Part shown: positions 1 through 9,441 of the stretch, piece after piece | Layout of the letters: each line of letters opens with the position of its first letter | How positions within the stretch are numbered: position 1 is the first letter of the stretch | Assembly: GCA_016209105.1 (NCBI GenBank) | Contig: JACQWR010000007.1 | Location: 124,001 to 188,000 of the forward strand | From: Deltaproteobacteria bacterium | GTDB lineage: Bacteria; Desulfobacterota; Syntrophia; Syntrophales; JACQWR01 | Direction: 5' to 3' | DNA length: 64,000 nt | Notes under the pieces: model-generated | Databases searched by the model: none | Told to the model about the DNA's origin: nothing | The model's input: only the letters and a program-made list of their open reading frames with translations | Position numbers and translations under genes: made by a program

Positions 1-137
1 ACCATTGACAGGCGGATAAAGCGCCAGCCGCCGTTTTCGCGTTGTCTTTGACATTATCGCCGTATGGCGCCAATTCCCTTTTGCTTTACCGCCTTCCTTC
101 TGGTATAAGTCGAACGGAAAAAAATCCGGGGAAGGAC

Positions 138-3116
138 ATGGCTGACAGGATAGAAATTGGTTTCAAGAAAGGGATCAGGGATGCCCTGGGCGGGAAGATC
201 AGGCGCAGGATCGTAGAACACTTGGGAATACAGGTGGACGGCGTAAAGACGATTGAGGTCTATACTATCGCCGATGGCCTGAGTGCCGAGGAACTTCGTC
301 AGGCGGCCAGCGCCCCCCTTTCCGATCCCATCATCCAGGAATTTGCCGTTAATACTCCTCTTGCAGTCAGCTTTGATTGGCTCATCGAGGTGGGCTTCCG
401 TCCCGGCGTCACGGATAACGTGGGAAAGACGGCGCGGGAGGCCATCGCTCTCCTCCTCAAGAGACGCACCGCCGACATGCCCCCCGTCTATACATCCCGC
501 CAGTACCTGATCGAAGGGAAAATCGGCAGGAACGAGGCGGAGACGATTGCCACCAGCCTCCTCGCCAACGAGCTTATCGAGCACTACAAAATCATTGATG
601 GGAAGATCTGGGACCGGAGAAAGGGGATTGCCCCCTACGTGCCCCGTGTCGCGGGCACGGATCGGCCGCACACGGAAGAAATAGACCTGGATGTGGATGA
701 TGGGACGCTCATCGGGATCAGCAACGAGCGCGTGCTCGCCCTCACCCTTGCGGAAATGAAGATCATCCGCGACTATCTGAAAAAGAGAGATGTCCTCACG
801 GCGAGAAAAAAAGAGGGGCTCGGCGGCAAGGCGACAGACGCGGAACTGGAATGCCTCGCCCAAACCTGGTCCGAGCACTGCAAGCACAAGATATTCAGCA
901 GCCTGATTAACTATGACGATGGTGAAGGCAATACCCGTCAGATAGATTCCCTCTTCGATAGCTACGTCCGGCGCACCACGACGGAAATCCGGGCACGCCT
1001 CGGCAAGGATGACTGGTGCCTCTCCGTCTTCAGCGACAACGCGGGCATCATCAAATTCAACGACGAGCACAACTTGGTCTTCAAGGTGGAAACCCACAAT
1101 TCCCCCTCGGCGCTCGATCCCTACGGCGGCGCGCTGACGGGTATCGTGGGCGTTAACCGGGACCCCTTCGGCACCGGCCGGGGGGCAAAACTCATCTTCA
1201 ATACCGATATCTTCTGCTTTGCCCCGCCCACCTACGCAAAACCGCTGCCGCCGCGCATCCTCCATCCGCGCCGCATCTATGAGGGCGTGCGCGAAGGGGT
1301 GGAACACGGGGGCAACAAGAGCGGCATCCCCACGGTGAACGGCTGCATCGTCTTCGATGAACGCTACCTGGGAAAGCCGCTCGTGTACTGCGGGACGGGG
1401 GGAATCATGCCCGCCCGCATCAACGGCGAGCCCACCCATACGAAAGCGATCCTGCCCGGCGACCTGATCGTCATGACAGGCGGCCGCATCGGCAAGGACG
1501 GCATCCACGGCGCCACCTTTTCCTCGGAAGAACTGCACGAGGGCTCGCCCGTTACCGCCGTCCAGATCGGCGATCCCATCACCCAGAAGAAGATGACCGA
1601 TTTTCTCCTCATGGCGCGGGACCGGGGCCTCTATCGCGGCCTCACCGACAACGGGGCCGGCGGTCTTTCCTCCTCCGTGGGGGAGACGGCACGACTCGCC
1701 GGCGGCTGCGAGATAGACCTGAAAAAAGCGCCCCTCAAGTATCCCGGCCTCAATCCCTGGGAGATTCTCATTTCGGAATCGCAGGAACGGATGACCCTGG
1801 CCGTTGATCCGGCAAAAGCGGATGCATTCCTTGCCCTGGCAGAGAAGATGGACGTCGAGGCGACCGTTCTCGGCAGGTACACTGACTCGGGAATGTTTCA
1901 TATTCGCTACGGGAAAGAGACCGTTGTTTATCTTTCCATGGAATTCCTCCACGGAGGCCTCCCCCAGATGCAGTTACCTGCCCGGTGGACGCCGCCGCGT
2001 TATGCAGAACCGGACTTCCCCGAACCGGAAAACCTGGGGCAGGCCCTCCGGGATATGCTCTCCCGATTTAACATCTGCAGCAAGGAGTCCGTCGTCAGGC
2101 AGTACGATCACGAAGTGCAGGGCGGAAGCGTCATCAAGCCTCTCTCAGGCGTCGCCAACGACGGTCCTTCTGATGCAGCGGTGATCAGGCCGCTCCTCGA
2201 TTCCTTCGCCGGAGTTGTCGTGGCTAACGGCATCTGCCCCCGCTACGGGGATATTGACGCCTATCACATGGCGGCCTGCGCCATAGATGAAGCGGTAAGA
2301 AACGCCGTTGCCGTTGGCTGCCCTCTGGACAGGATAGCGGGACTGGACAACTTCTGCTGGTGCGATCCCGTCCAGTCGGAAAAAAATCCCGACGGCCCGC
2401 ACAAGCTCGCCCAACTCGTCCGCGCCAACATGGCCCTCTATGATGTGGCCACGGCGTACGGCGTGCCCTGCATATCGGGGAAGGACAGCATGAAAAACGA
2501 TTACCAGATCGGAGGGACAAGGATATCAATCCCGCCGACGCTCCTCTTTTCCGTGCTCGGCAGGATGGACGATGTGCGAAAGGCGGTCACCATGGACGCC
2601 AAGAAAGCGGGAGATCTCGTATATGTCCTCGGCATGACGTACCCGGAACTGGGCGCATCGGAATGGTACGCCCTGCACGGCGCCGTCGGCAATGCGGTGC
2701 CCAAGGTAAATGTCAACGCGGCTTGGACGCTCTACGGTGCCCTGCACCGGGCAATTCAAGCAGGATGCGTGGCATCGTGCCACGATTGCTCCGACGGGGG
2801 TCTCGGTGTGGCGCTGGCGGAAACGGCTTTCTCCGGCGGCTTGGGCATGGCAATTGACTTAAAACAGATTCCGGGCACGGGGATTGACCGCGACGACACC
2901 CTGCTCTTTTCTGAATCCCAGAGCCGCTTTGTCGCAACCGTCGCCCCGGAGCACCGGGAACAATTCGAAAAGATCATGGACGGCTGCGTGGCGGCGCAGG
3001 TGGGAACGGTGCACGCCGAAGAACTGCTCATGATAAGCGGCCTCCGGGGAACGCGCATTCTCAATGAGGACATTCATACGCTGAAAGCGGCATGGCAGAA
3101 ACCGCTGAACTTTTAG
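138..3116 (+). CDS. purL: phosphoribosylformylglycinamidine synthase, PurS-PurL fused form
   Basis: ATP-dependent amidation of FGAR to FGAM in purine synthesis (cytosol). The 992-residue protein begins with about 150 residues that look like two PurS-type repeats (starting IEIGFKKGIRDALGGK and IEVGFRPGVTDNVGK), followed by the PurL linker with WSEHCKHKIF and the two AIRS/PurM-like lobes (VETHNSPSALDPYGGA; later SGKDSMKN and HDCSDGGLGVA). It stops before a glutaminase domain, which is the separate purQ downstream. I chose the ATG at 138 because GGGGAAGG precedes it by a few bases and the PurS-like homology starts there; an in-frame ATG at 42 would add 32 unconserved residues. A repeat element separates it from purQ. 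Identification is secure; the double-PurS reading is by eye. Confidence 0.95.
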   Translation: MADRIEIGFKKGIRDALGGKIRRRIVEHLGIQVDGVKTIEVYTIADGLSAEELRQAASAPLSDPIIQEFAVNTPLAVSFDWLIEVGFRPGVTDNVGKTAREAIALLLKRRTADMPPVYTSRQYLIEGKIGRNEAETIATSLLANELIEHYKIIDGKIWDRRKGIAPYVPRVAGTDRPHTEEIDLDVDDGTLIGISNERVLALTLAEMKIIRDYLKKRDVLTARKKEGLGGKATDAELECLAQTWSEHCKHKIFSSLINYDDGEGNTRQIDSLFDSYVRRTTTEIRARLGKDDWCLSVFSDNAGIIKFNDEHNLVFKVETHNSPSALDPYGGALTGIVGVNRDPFGTGRGAKLIFNTDIFCFAPPTYAKPLPPRILHPRRIYEGVREGVEHGGNKSGIPTVNGCIVFDERYLGKPLVYCGTGGIMPARINGEPTHTKAILPGDLIVMTGGRIGKDGIHGATFSSEELHEGSPVTAVQIGDPITQKKMTDFLLMARDRGLYRGLTDNGAGGLSSSVGETARLAGGCEIDLKKAPLKYPGLNPWEILISESQERMTLAVDPAKADAFLALAEKMDVEATVLGRYTDSGMFHIRYGKETVVYLSMEFLHGGLPQMQLPARWTPPRYAEPDFPEPENLGQALRDMLSRFNICSKESVVRQYDHEVQGGSVIKPLSGVANDGPSDAAVIRPLLDSFAGVVVANGICPRYGDIDAYHMAACAIDEAVRNAVAVGCPLDRIAGLDNFCWCDPVQSEKNPDGPHKLAQLVRANMALYDVATAYGVPCISGKDSMKNDYQIGGTRISIPPTLLFSVLGRMDDVRKAVTMDAKKAGDLVYVLGMTYPELGASEWYALHGAVGNAVPKVNVNAAWTLYGALHRAIQAGCVASCHDCSDGGLGVALAETAFSGGLGMAIDLKQIPGTGIDRDDTLLFSESQSRFVATVAPEHREQFEKIMDGCVAAQVGTVHAEELLMISGLRGTRILNEDIHTLKAAWQKPLNF

Positions 3117-3226
3117 TGAAGCTCCCCGCTCAGAGAGCGGGGCTTCCCGGTAAGGAATATTAATTTTCATTACGCCCCTTAACCCCGCCGGGAAGGCGGG
3201 GCTTGCGGGGGCGCCCCCGGTGAGAG
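3117..3226 (+). repeat. dispersed repeat family B, copy 1
   Basis: It starts directly after the purL stop and fills the purL-purQ gap. It holds two GC-rich hairpins (CCCCGCTCAGAGAGCGGGG and CCCCGCCGGGAAGGCGGGG) joined by an AT-richer stretch. The same layout recurs at 43132-43240, and a shorter copy lies at 43737-43788. Any transcript joining purL and purQ would carry both hairpins. Confidence 0.75.
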
Positions 3227-3231
3227 AACAA

Positions 3232-4059
3232 ATGCCGAAAAGAGTAAAAGCAATCGTCATCACGGGCAACGGCACCAACTGCGAAATGGAGATGGCCCAT
3301 GCCTGCCGACTCGCCGGAGCCGAAGAAGTGGACATCGTACACATTAGCGTCCTCCTCTACGGTGAGAAGAGCCTGGACGATTACCACTTCCTTAACCTTC
3401 CGGGCGGTTTTCTCGACGGTGACGACTTGGGTTCTGCAAAGGCGGGAGCCAACCGGATCCTGCACGCCGCAGTCGTGGGAACGGGAGAAAAACTCTATGA
3501 CCAGTTTGCCCGGTTTATCAAGGATGGGAAGCTGATCCTCGGTGTCTGCAATGGCTTCCAGTTGCTCGTCAAACTCGGCATGCTTCCCGGCCTGGACGGA
3601 AAACACAACGATCAAACAACAACCCTCACCTTCAACGACTCGGGCCGGTTTGAGGACCGCTGGGTGTACCTGCGGGTCAACGGCGATTCTCCCTGTGTTT
3701 TCACGAAGGGCATGAAAGGCATCTACCTGCCCGTACGGCATGGCGAGGGGAAGTTCATCATGAAAGACGAGGAAACGAGGAAACGGCTCCGCGCCGCCGG
3801 CGGGATCGTCCTCCAGTACAGCGGTCCCGATTATCGGGAGCCGACCCTGGATTACCCGGCCAATCCCAACGGTTCCGTAGATGCCATTGCCGGCATCTGC
3901 AACGCAACGGGGCGGATCTTCGGCCTTATGCCCCACCCGGAAGCCTATCTCCACTATACGAACCACCCGCGCTGGACCCGGGAAAAACTGCCGGAAGAAG
4001 GAATGGGACTCGCCATTTTCCGAAATGCCGTTGATTTTATCAGGAACGGGAATTTTTGA
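3232..4059 (+). CDS. purQ: phosphoribosylformylglycinamidine synthase, glutaminase subunit
   Basis: Class I glutamine amidotransferase that supplies ammonia to PurL. The nucleophile Cys is in GVCNGFQ and the His-Glu pair is in MPHPEAYLHY near the C-terminus. The length (275 residues) is near that of stand-alone PurQ proteins. The ATG at 3232 is preferred; an in-frame GTG at 3220 lies inside the upstream repeat. The glutaminase is separate while the PurS part is fused to PurL, which is intermediate between the three-subunit and the single-chain FGAM synthases. Likely cotranscribed with purL despite the 115-bp gap. Confidence 0.93.
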   Translation: MPKRVKAIVITGNGTNCEMEMAHACRLAGAEEVDIVHISVLLYGEKSLDDYHFLNLPGGFLDGDDLGSAKAGANRILHAAVVGTGEKLYDQFARFIKDGKLILGVCNGFQLLVKLGMLPGLDGKHNDQTTTLTFNDSGRFEDRWVYLRVNGDSPCVFTKGMKGIYLPVRHGEGKFIMKDEETRKRLRAAGGIVLQYSGPDYREPTLDYPANPNGSVDAIAGICNATGRIFGLMPHPEAYLHYTNHPRWTREKLPEEGMGLAIFRNAVDFIRNGNF

Positions 4060-4089
4060 GGCCGGCGAAACGGTGCTCCCGCGAGGGGG

Positions 4090-4117
4090 TTGACAAACGG
4101 GAGAAACTGTTATAAAA
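4090..4117 (+). promoter_or_regulatory. putative sigma70 promoter for tRNA-Met
   Basis: TTGACA at 4090-4095, then TATAAA/TAAAAG around 4111-4117 (spacer 15-17 depending on register). It lies about 160 bp upstream of the tRNA, with a repeat copy in between. Read by eye; no experimental support. Confidence 0.5.
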
Positions 4118-4168
4118 GTCCGTCACCTTTTCAGTAGCTTGCAATATCTCCTTCACCGGATTCACCGG

Positions 4169-4217
4169 TTAATCTCTCCGCAGTAAACCGCGGGGAATGC
4201 GTTCGCTGCTGGATTCA
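4169..4217 (+). repeat. dispersed repeat family A, copy 1 (partial)
   Basis: Contains CTCCGCAGTAAACCGCGGGG followed by AATGCGTTCGCTGCTGGATTCA, the signature of a palindromic family seen at least eight more times in this window. It lies between the putative promoter and tRNA-Met. Confidence 0.65.
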
Positions 4218-4273
4218 GGCTGGGCAGAACGTTTGTTTGCCAATCCTGCCGTAGTCGTCAGTCAAGAAAATCA

Positions 4274-4350
4274 GGCGGTGTAGCTCAGATGGTTAGAGCA
4301 TACGGCTCATATCCGTAGTGTCCGGGGTTCGATTCCCTGCACCGCCACCA
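4274..4350 (+). tRNA. tRNA-Met (anticodon CAT), elongator type
   Basis: Full cloverleaf: acceptor GGCGGTG/CACCGCC, D-arm with AGCTCAG, anticodon stem TACGG/CCGTA around CTCATAT, T-arm with GGTTCGATTCC, and encoded CCA. The G1:C72 pair argues against initiator tRNA. A CAT anticodon could also be tRNA-Ile with lysidine, which sequence alone does not fully exclude. Confidence 0.93.
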
Positions 4351-4459
4351 TTTTTTACCGCTTCGCGGCGCGGCACCCTAACGGCCCGCCATCCGATCAC
4401 ACCATACCGTGAAGTTCCCCGCGCCCGGGGAAGGAAAACTCAACCGGAGGATCATGTTC

Positions 4460-5113
4460 ATGAACGAGCGTGAATGGTTGCAGGAAAAACGGGCAGAACG
4501 AATTATCCGGAACTTAAGCAAGAACTGCATGAACGGGCACTACTTTGCCTCCGCGCGGGATGCCGTGCCGGAGATACTCAGACACATCCCCGGCGGTTCG
4601 GTGGTGGGACTGGGGGATTCCCTTACGCTCCAGCAGACAGGAATCATCGCTGCCCTGGAGAAAGGGGATTATCATCTACTCAATCCCTGGGCGGAACAGG
4701 ATGGGGAACGAAAGGTCGAAATGCAGAGACGGATCTTCACCGCTGACGTGTTCGTGGCGGGAACGAACGCGATCACGCTGGAGGGTGAACTTATCAACAT
4801 GGACGGGCGGGGGAACCGGGTCGCGGCCATGATCTTCGGACCGAAGAAAGTCCTGGTCGTGGCGGGGACAAATAAAATCGTGCCGGACCGGGAGGAAGGA
4901 TTTCGCCGGATCAGAGAGATCGCCGGACCGGCAAATGCCCAGCGCCACCGATGGTTTCCGAAAGATATGCAGCCCCCCTGCGCGACGACCGGTTTTTGCA
5001 GCGATTGCAAGCCCCCCGCGACCATCTGCTGCGCGCTCACGGTTATTCGAGGCCAGAGGGTAGACAAAGACAGGATACATGTTTTTCTTATTGCTGAAGA
5101 ACTCGGCTTATAG
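4460..5113 (+). CDS. LUD-domain protein (LutC/YkgG family, DUF162)
   Basis: A 217-residue single LUD domain. Visible features are SVVGLGDSLTLQQTGI near the N-terminus, the central ADVFVAGTNAITLEGELINMDG, and a C-terminal cysteine cluster PCATTGFCSDC followed by TICC. LUD proteins belong to lactate-utilisation complexes (LutABC) or occur alone with unknown roles. No lutA or lutB lies nearby, so the substrate is unknown. The ATG at 4460 is 9 nt after CCGGAGG; an ATG at 4454 is also in frame. It converges on lptD. Confidence 0.85.
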   Translation: MNEREWLQEKRAERIIRNLSKNCMNGHYFASARDAVPEILRHIPGGSVVGLGDSLTLQQTGIIAALEKGDYHLLNPWAEQDGERKVEMQRRIFTADVFVAGTNAITLEGELINMDGRGNRVAAMIFGPKKVLVVAGTNKIVPDREEGFRRIREIAGPANAQRHRWFPKDMQPPCATTGFCSDCKPPATICCALTVIRGQRVDKDRIHVFLIAEELGL

Positions 5114-5140
5114 CCCTTGTCCACAAATGGCGGGCATGTT

Positions 5141-8131
5141 TTAGTTACGCGGCGGTGGGATGGTGTCTTTCCATATCTCCTGGCCAAACTGGCCCAGACC
5201 GTAAAGCGAAATCAGCACCATCCAAATCCTGTCATTCTCTTTCTCCGAATAGGTTGCTTCAACCTTCCAGCACTGTTTCCGATACTTAAAGCCATACGTT
5301 TTTTCCAGGGTTATGTGATCGAATTCGTTTCTCCGTAAAATATAAATCGCATCCAGGGAGCGGGTGAGCGCGGCATTCAGGGAAAGGTTAACCTCCTCCA
5401 GGGAAAACTGGGTATACCGGTAGCCGAGAGTGGCGGCATCGCCGCGGACGTCGCTTACGCTCACATCATAATTCGTCTGCTTCCAGTGGCCCGAATTTAC
5501 GTTGAACTTGTGGCGCGCCGCGAACGACAGGTAGCTGAACGGTAAAAAATCTGCCTCCATGTCCACGTCACCGAAGGGCCTCCTGTCCGGATCGGGGGCA
5601 ACGACAGTCCTCCTTGACTCTCTAATATTATAGGTCTGGGCCAGCTTGAGGCGGAGGAACTCCCGGTAACTTGCCATCCCCCCTTTCTCCTTCAGCCGGG
5701 CAATAAACGTGTTGGTCAACGCATAGGTCAGCGTGTTCTGCTCCGCAACCGCGCCAACATAATTGGGCATGTCCGTCTGGTTAATATTGGGGATGTAGGT
5801 GTACGTGAGCTCCGGTTTGATACCGTGGCGGATCTTATCCAGCCTCTCGCCTCCTATGATGAAAATCCGGTGCACCTCCGTGTTGAGATTAAGCCCGAGA
5901 CGATACATGGAGCGGTCCCCTTGCCGGTTGTCATCAGACGTCTTGTCGTCCCTGCTCCAGTATGTCTCCCGCAGGGCTATCTCCGGTATCACCTGGAAGT
6001 ACGGGACAACGTTATAGGGATAGGAAAGTATGGGCTGGACATCAGTAAAATGCCCCTTCTGACCTTTTACCCGGTAAAAATAATCATAGGCAGCGGCAAA
6101 CTCCAGATTGTACCCGGTATCCATGATAGGCCTCTTTATCCCCGCCAGCGTGATCTCCGGATATCGCTGCAGCGTGGCATCGTTGGTAACGTTGTTGAAA
6201 TCGTCGCTGTATTTGACAAGCCCCGTCAGATTGTAAAGCGGCCAGTTCTTGACGAAGCGCACCGTCGAATCCGTCCCCGCCAGGGATTCATTTGCCTGGA
6301 AGGAGATTTTTTTGAATCGCCGCTCCTCTTTCGAATAATTATCAAGATAGTAATTGTAAGAGTCGAAGTCCCGGAAGTACCAGGGATCGGAAACCTTCAT
6401 GATATCGGTCCTGACATAGGATGTGGGGCTGAAGGTGGTTTCGTGATTCCAATAAAGCGACCAACGCCTCTGGCCAACCTTCCAGTCTCTGTTTAAGGTT
6501 GGTCCGGTGAAACGCCCAGTATCGTTCATGTAATCGCCGTAAAACGTACCGGAGGAATCCTTGCTGATAAAATACCTGAATTCCACGCCCTCCTTGAAAC
6601 CGCGTTTATCCATATAGCGCTGGTAGAAGGTGGCATCCGAGCTCTTGGAAATTGCCCAGTAGAAGGGCAGCTCCGTATCCCATCCGCTTTTATCTTTGGA
6701 ATAGGAAAGACGGGGATAGAGCAACCCCGACTGCCGCGTTGTTTTGGCGGGAAAAAACAGATAGGGGGTATAGAGGACGGGGAGATTCTTTGCCAGCAGT
6801 GTGCCGTCCTTCAGGGTGCCGTAACCGTCAACGGTGACGTTTAGTTCGCTGCCCTTCAACTGCCAGTCCGGGGAATCGCCGTCACAGGTGGTTGCCAAGG
6901 CATCGTACACACGGTAAGTCGCCTCGCCCTTCTTCTCGATCTTCTTCCCCTGCAGATAAAAATGGTTCTGGGCCAGAAACACCTTGCCCTGATAGGCGAC
7001 GCCCATCTTGGTCGCGATATTAAACGCAACCCGCTCCCCTTCGAGGATGTCGTTATCGCTCCAGACGGTCACTGCGCCCTCGGCAAGGGCGTCGTTCGTG
7101 CCCTTGTTCATGACTACGGAATCCGCCGTTAGGACGCTGCCTTCATAGGTGATGACCACATTGCCGCGGGCATGGTAGGTATCCTCATCTCTGCTGTAGG
7201 AGATGCTGTCCGCTTCGATATCCACCGCACCCGTCGCAGGAGGGGTATCCGGTTCGGGCAGAAGGGACTCCGGACCGGCGGGAGGGGGTTTCGGATCAGG
7301 CGGCGAGGCAGGCGCCGGGGAAAGACCTTCCCGCGGCATGGCCGCGAGCGCCGCCGGTGACAGGGGACGCATCGTATAGCGCTCCGGTTCCCCTTTGATG
7401 TCTGACGAAACATCAATGATAGGGGTGCGGATCGTATCATACCCTTCCCTGACAATCTTCAGGGAAAACACCTTGAATGGGGGAAGGCCGGAAATAGTGA
7501 AGCCTCCATCGTCACCGGTCTTTACGGGGGCAAGCGAAATGCCGATGATCTCCACGGTTGCATCCCTGACCGGTTTCCCCTCGCCGTCATGAACCACCCC
7601 CCTGAACACCGTCGTCGTTTCACCGCCGGCGCTTACCGGTCCGCTCTCACTCCTCATTTTTTCACTGCCGACGGGATCCTGAACCACTGCTGCTTTCCGG
7701 AGGGGGGCTTCCGAAGGCGCTGCGTTTTCCGGCATTTCTGGAATCGTTTTCCCGGGGGCTTCCAAAGGCGCAACATTCTCCGGCATCTCCGGAATCGCGT
7801 TCCCGGCGTATACGATCCGCTCCGGCATGTCATATGCCCTTCTTAAGATAGCACCGGGGTATACCTTTCTTGCCCTCCCGAGACAGGCAATACCCTCTCC
7901 GTTCTTTGCGTACCTGCCGGCCCTCAGCGTATAGAGACCGTTTATCTTCTCTACCCGTACCCCGTCCTTTTCCGAAGTTTCAAGCATGCGTGCGGCCCGG
8001 ACGATTTTTCCCTCGCTTGTGGAAGAGCAGGCCTGCACCGTGTAAATCACCCTGTTCTCCGCCAAGGCGGATCCAGCCGACCAGAAAACGAGAAGGAACG
8101 CTGCTATGAAATGAACCCCGAATTTTTTCAT
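5141..8131 (-). CDS. lptD: LPS-assembly protein LptD with extra N-terminal domains
   Basis: Outer-membrane translocon subunit that inserts LPS into the outer leaflet. The 996 residues read as: signal peptide 1-24 (AGSALA cleavage region); a possible SPOR-like segment about 28-100; a linker with two PEMPEN motifs (about 111-145); a carboxypeptidase-regulatory-like beta-sandwich about 174-255 (FRGVVHDGEGKPVRDATVEI); a proline-rich linker; an OstA/LptA-like jellyroll from about 302 (VDIEADSISYSRDED); and the LptD beta-barrel to the end. Proteobacterial LptD is usually about 750-850 residues and lacks the first two modules. The start overlaps the folC stop by 4 bp. The LptD call is firm; the N-terminal domain labels are by eye. 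Confidence 0.9.
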   Translation of the reverse strand: MKKFGVHFIAAFLLVFWSAGSALAENRVIYTVQACSSTSEGKIVRAARMLETSEKDGVRVEKINGLYTLRAGRYAKNGEGIACLGRARKVYPGAILRRAYDMPERIVYAGNAIPEMPENVAPLEAPGKTIPEMPENAAPSEAPLRKAAVVQDPVGSEKMRSESGPVSAGGETTTVFRGVVHDGEGKPVRDATVEIIGISLAPVKTGDDGGFTISGLPPFKVFSLKIVREGYDTIRTPIIDVSSDIKGEPERYTMRPLSPAALAAMPREGLSPAPASPPDPKPPPAGPESLLPEPDTPPATGAVDIEADSISYSRDEDTYHARGNVVITYEGSVLTADSVVMNKGTNDALAEGAVTVWSDNDILEGERVAFNIATKMGVAYQGKVFLAQNHFYLQGKKIEKKGEATYRVYDALATTCDGDSPDWQLKGSELNVTVDGYGTLKDGTLLAKNLPVLYTPYLFFPAKTTRQSGLLYPRLSYSKDKSGWDTELPFYWAISKSSDATFYQRYMDKRGFKEGVEFRYFISKDSSGTFYGDYMNDTGRFTGPTLNRDWKVGQRRWSLYWNHETTFSPTSYVRTDIMKVSDPWYFRDFDSYNYYLDNYSKEERRFKKISFQANESLAGTDSTVRFVKNWPLYNLTGLVKYSDDFNNVTNDATLQRYPEITLAGIKRPIMDTGYNLEFAAAYDYFYRVKGQKGHFTDVQPILSYPYNVVPYFQVIPEIALRETYWSRDDKTSDDNRQGDRSMYRLGLNLNTEVHRIFIIGGERLDKIRHGIKPELTYTYIPNINQTDMPNYVGAVAEQNTLTYALTNTFIARLKEKGGMASYREFLRLKLAQTYNIRESRRTVVAPDPDRRPFGDVDMEADFLPFSYLSFAARHKFNVNSGHWKQTNYDVSVSDVRGDAATLGYRYTQFSLEEVNLSLNAALTRSLDAIYILRRNEFDHITLEKTYGFKYRKQCWKVEATYSEKENDRIWMVLISLYGLGQFGQEIWKDTIPPPRN

Positions 8132-9405
8132 ATCTCAACTAACGGGTTTCCCCCTGCGGAAAAGGCCCGCTTCACCTCCCCGACAAGATAAAGCGAACCG
8201 GTTACGCATACGAGGTCATCTTTCCCGGCCTGATTGAGCGCCAGCCGCAATGCCTCGTCCGACTTTTCCACGATGCGGACGCGCTTCCGATACTGTCCCA
8301 CAAGCGGCAGGAGTCCCGCAGGGGACACGGCCCTGCCGATTGCCGGCCTGGTAATGATAACGCTGTCCGCAAGGGAAAGCAGCTTCTTCAGCATGCCGGC
8401 ATAATCCTTGTCATCGAGAACACCGAAAACCAGGATTAACCGTTTATAGGAAAAATCCTCTTTTAATGCGCGGCAAAGGACGGTAATGCCTGCCGGATTG
8501 TGGCCGCCGTCCACCACGAGCGTGGGAGCATGCCGCAGTATTTCCAGTCTTCCTTCCCACTGCACGCCGGCAATGCCTTGATACACGGCGCGGTCATCAA
8601 CAGCAACTCTTTTTGCAGCGAATATTTCCGCGGCCGCGATGGCCGCAGCGGCATTTTCAAACTGGTGCCGCCCCCTGAGGGGACAGGACAGGCCTCGATA
8701 CTGCCGGTGAATACCCCGGTAAGAAAACATCCCCTCCCCGGTTCTCCTGACCTTGATATCATTGCCGATCCGGTAAAGTTTCGCCCCCTTTGCACGGCTC
8801 GCACGCCTGAACACTTCGACAACCTTTTTCTGTCTCGCCGCCGTAACGCATATCCCTCCGGCTTTTATAATGCCGGCCTTTTCGCGGGCAATTTCCTCCA
8901 AGCTGTTTCCCAGATAGGACCGGTGTTCCAGGGAAATGTTGGATATGACCGATACGACGGGAGTAACCACGTTGGTTGCGTCCAGTCTGCCACCCATGCC
9001 GACTTCAAGAACAGCCACATCCACCCGCTCGTACCGAAAATGGAGGAACGCCACTGCGGTGAGAAACTCAAAATAGGTAACCTCCTCCCCGCCAAGGTGC
9101 GCCCGTACCTCTTCAATGCATGCCCGCAGATCCTCCGACGGTATCATACTGCCGTCAACATTTATTCTCTCCCGCAGATCAATCAGATGGGGGGAAGTAT
9201 ACCGTCCGACCCGTAAACCGGCCATGCGGAGAATGGACGCCGTCATCGCGGCGATAGAGCCCTTGCCGTTGGTTCCTCCGATAAGAATGCTTGGGTATTT
9301 TTTGTGAGGATTGCCCAGGCGGCCGAGAAGGCGGGAAACAGGTTTAAGTCCCAAGCGTATAACGGTGCTGTTTAATCCGGAAAGATATGCGAGGGGATCT
9401 TGCAT
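8128..9405 (-). CDS. folC: bifunctional dihydrofolate synthase / folylpolyglutamate synthase
   Basis: Mur-ligase-family enzyme that glutamylates dihydropteroate and folates. The P-loop is GGTNGKGSIAAM, followed by TSPHLIDLRERI, VLEVGMGGRLDATN and the C-terminal-domain motif VVDGGHNPAG. About 425 residues, normal for FolC. The ATG at 9405 is used; a GTG at 9411 is in frame and neither has a strong Shine-Dalgarno. It lies 36 bp after the phosphodiesterase-like gene and overlaps lptD by 4 bp, so the three probably share a transcript. Confidence 0.93.
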   Translation of the reverse strand: MQDPLAYLSGLNSTVIRLGLKPVSRLLGRLGNPHKKYPSILIGGTNGKGSIAAMTASILRMAGLRVGRYTSPHLIDLRERINVDGSMIPSEDLRACIEEVRAHLGGEEVTYFEFLTAVAFLHFRYERVDVAVLEVGMGGRLDATNVVTPVVSVISNISLEHRSYLGNSLEEIAREKAGIIKAGGICVTAARQKKVVEVFRRASRAKGAKLYRIGNDIKVRRTGEGMFSYRGIHRQYRGLSCPLRGRHQFENAAAAIAAAEIFAAKRVAVDDRAVYQGIAGVQWEGRLEILRHAPTLVVDGGHNPAGITVLCRALKEDFSYKRLILVFGVLDDKDYAGMLKKLLSLADSVIITRPAIGRAVSPAGLLPLVGQYRKRVRIVEKSDEALRLALNQAGKDDLVCVTGSLYLVGEVKRAFSAGGNPLVEI

Positions 9406-9441
9406 GTACACTATCTATCGTTAGGGGTAATTTTCTTCGAA

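Noticed and set aside
54-1952. A 632-codon minus-strand frame opposite purL
   Set aside because: Antisense shadow of a secure enzyme gene; no recognisable domains.
4274-4350. Initiator tRNA-fMet
   Set aside because: It has a G1:C72 pair, whereas bacterial initiators lack a 1-72 pair.
5141-8131. CRISPR-like direct repeats in lptD (PEMPEN region)
   Set aside because: Only two coding repeats within a linker; no array structure.
8128-9411. folC starting at the GTG 9411
   Set aside because: The ATG at 9405 is adjacent and more usual; both lack a strong ribosome site, so the choice is weak.
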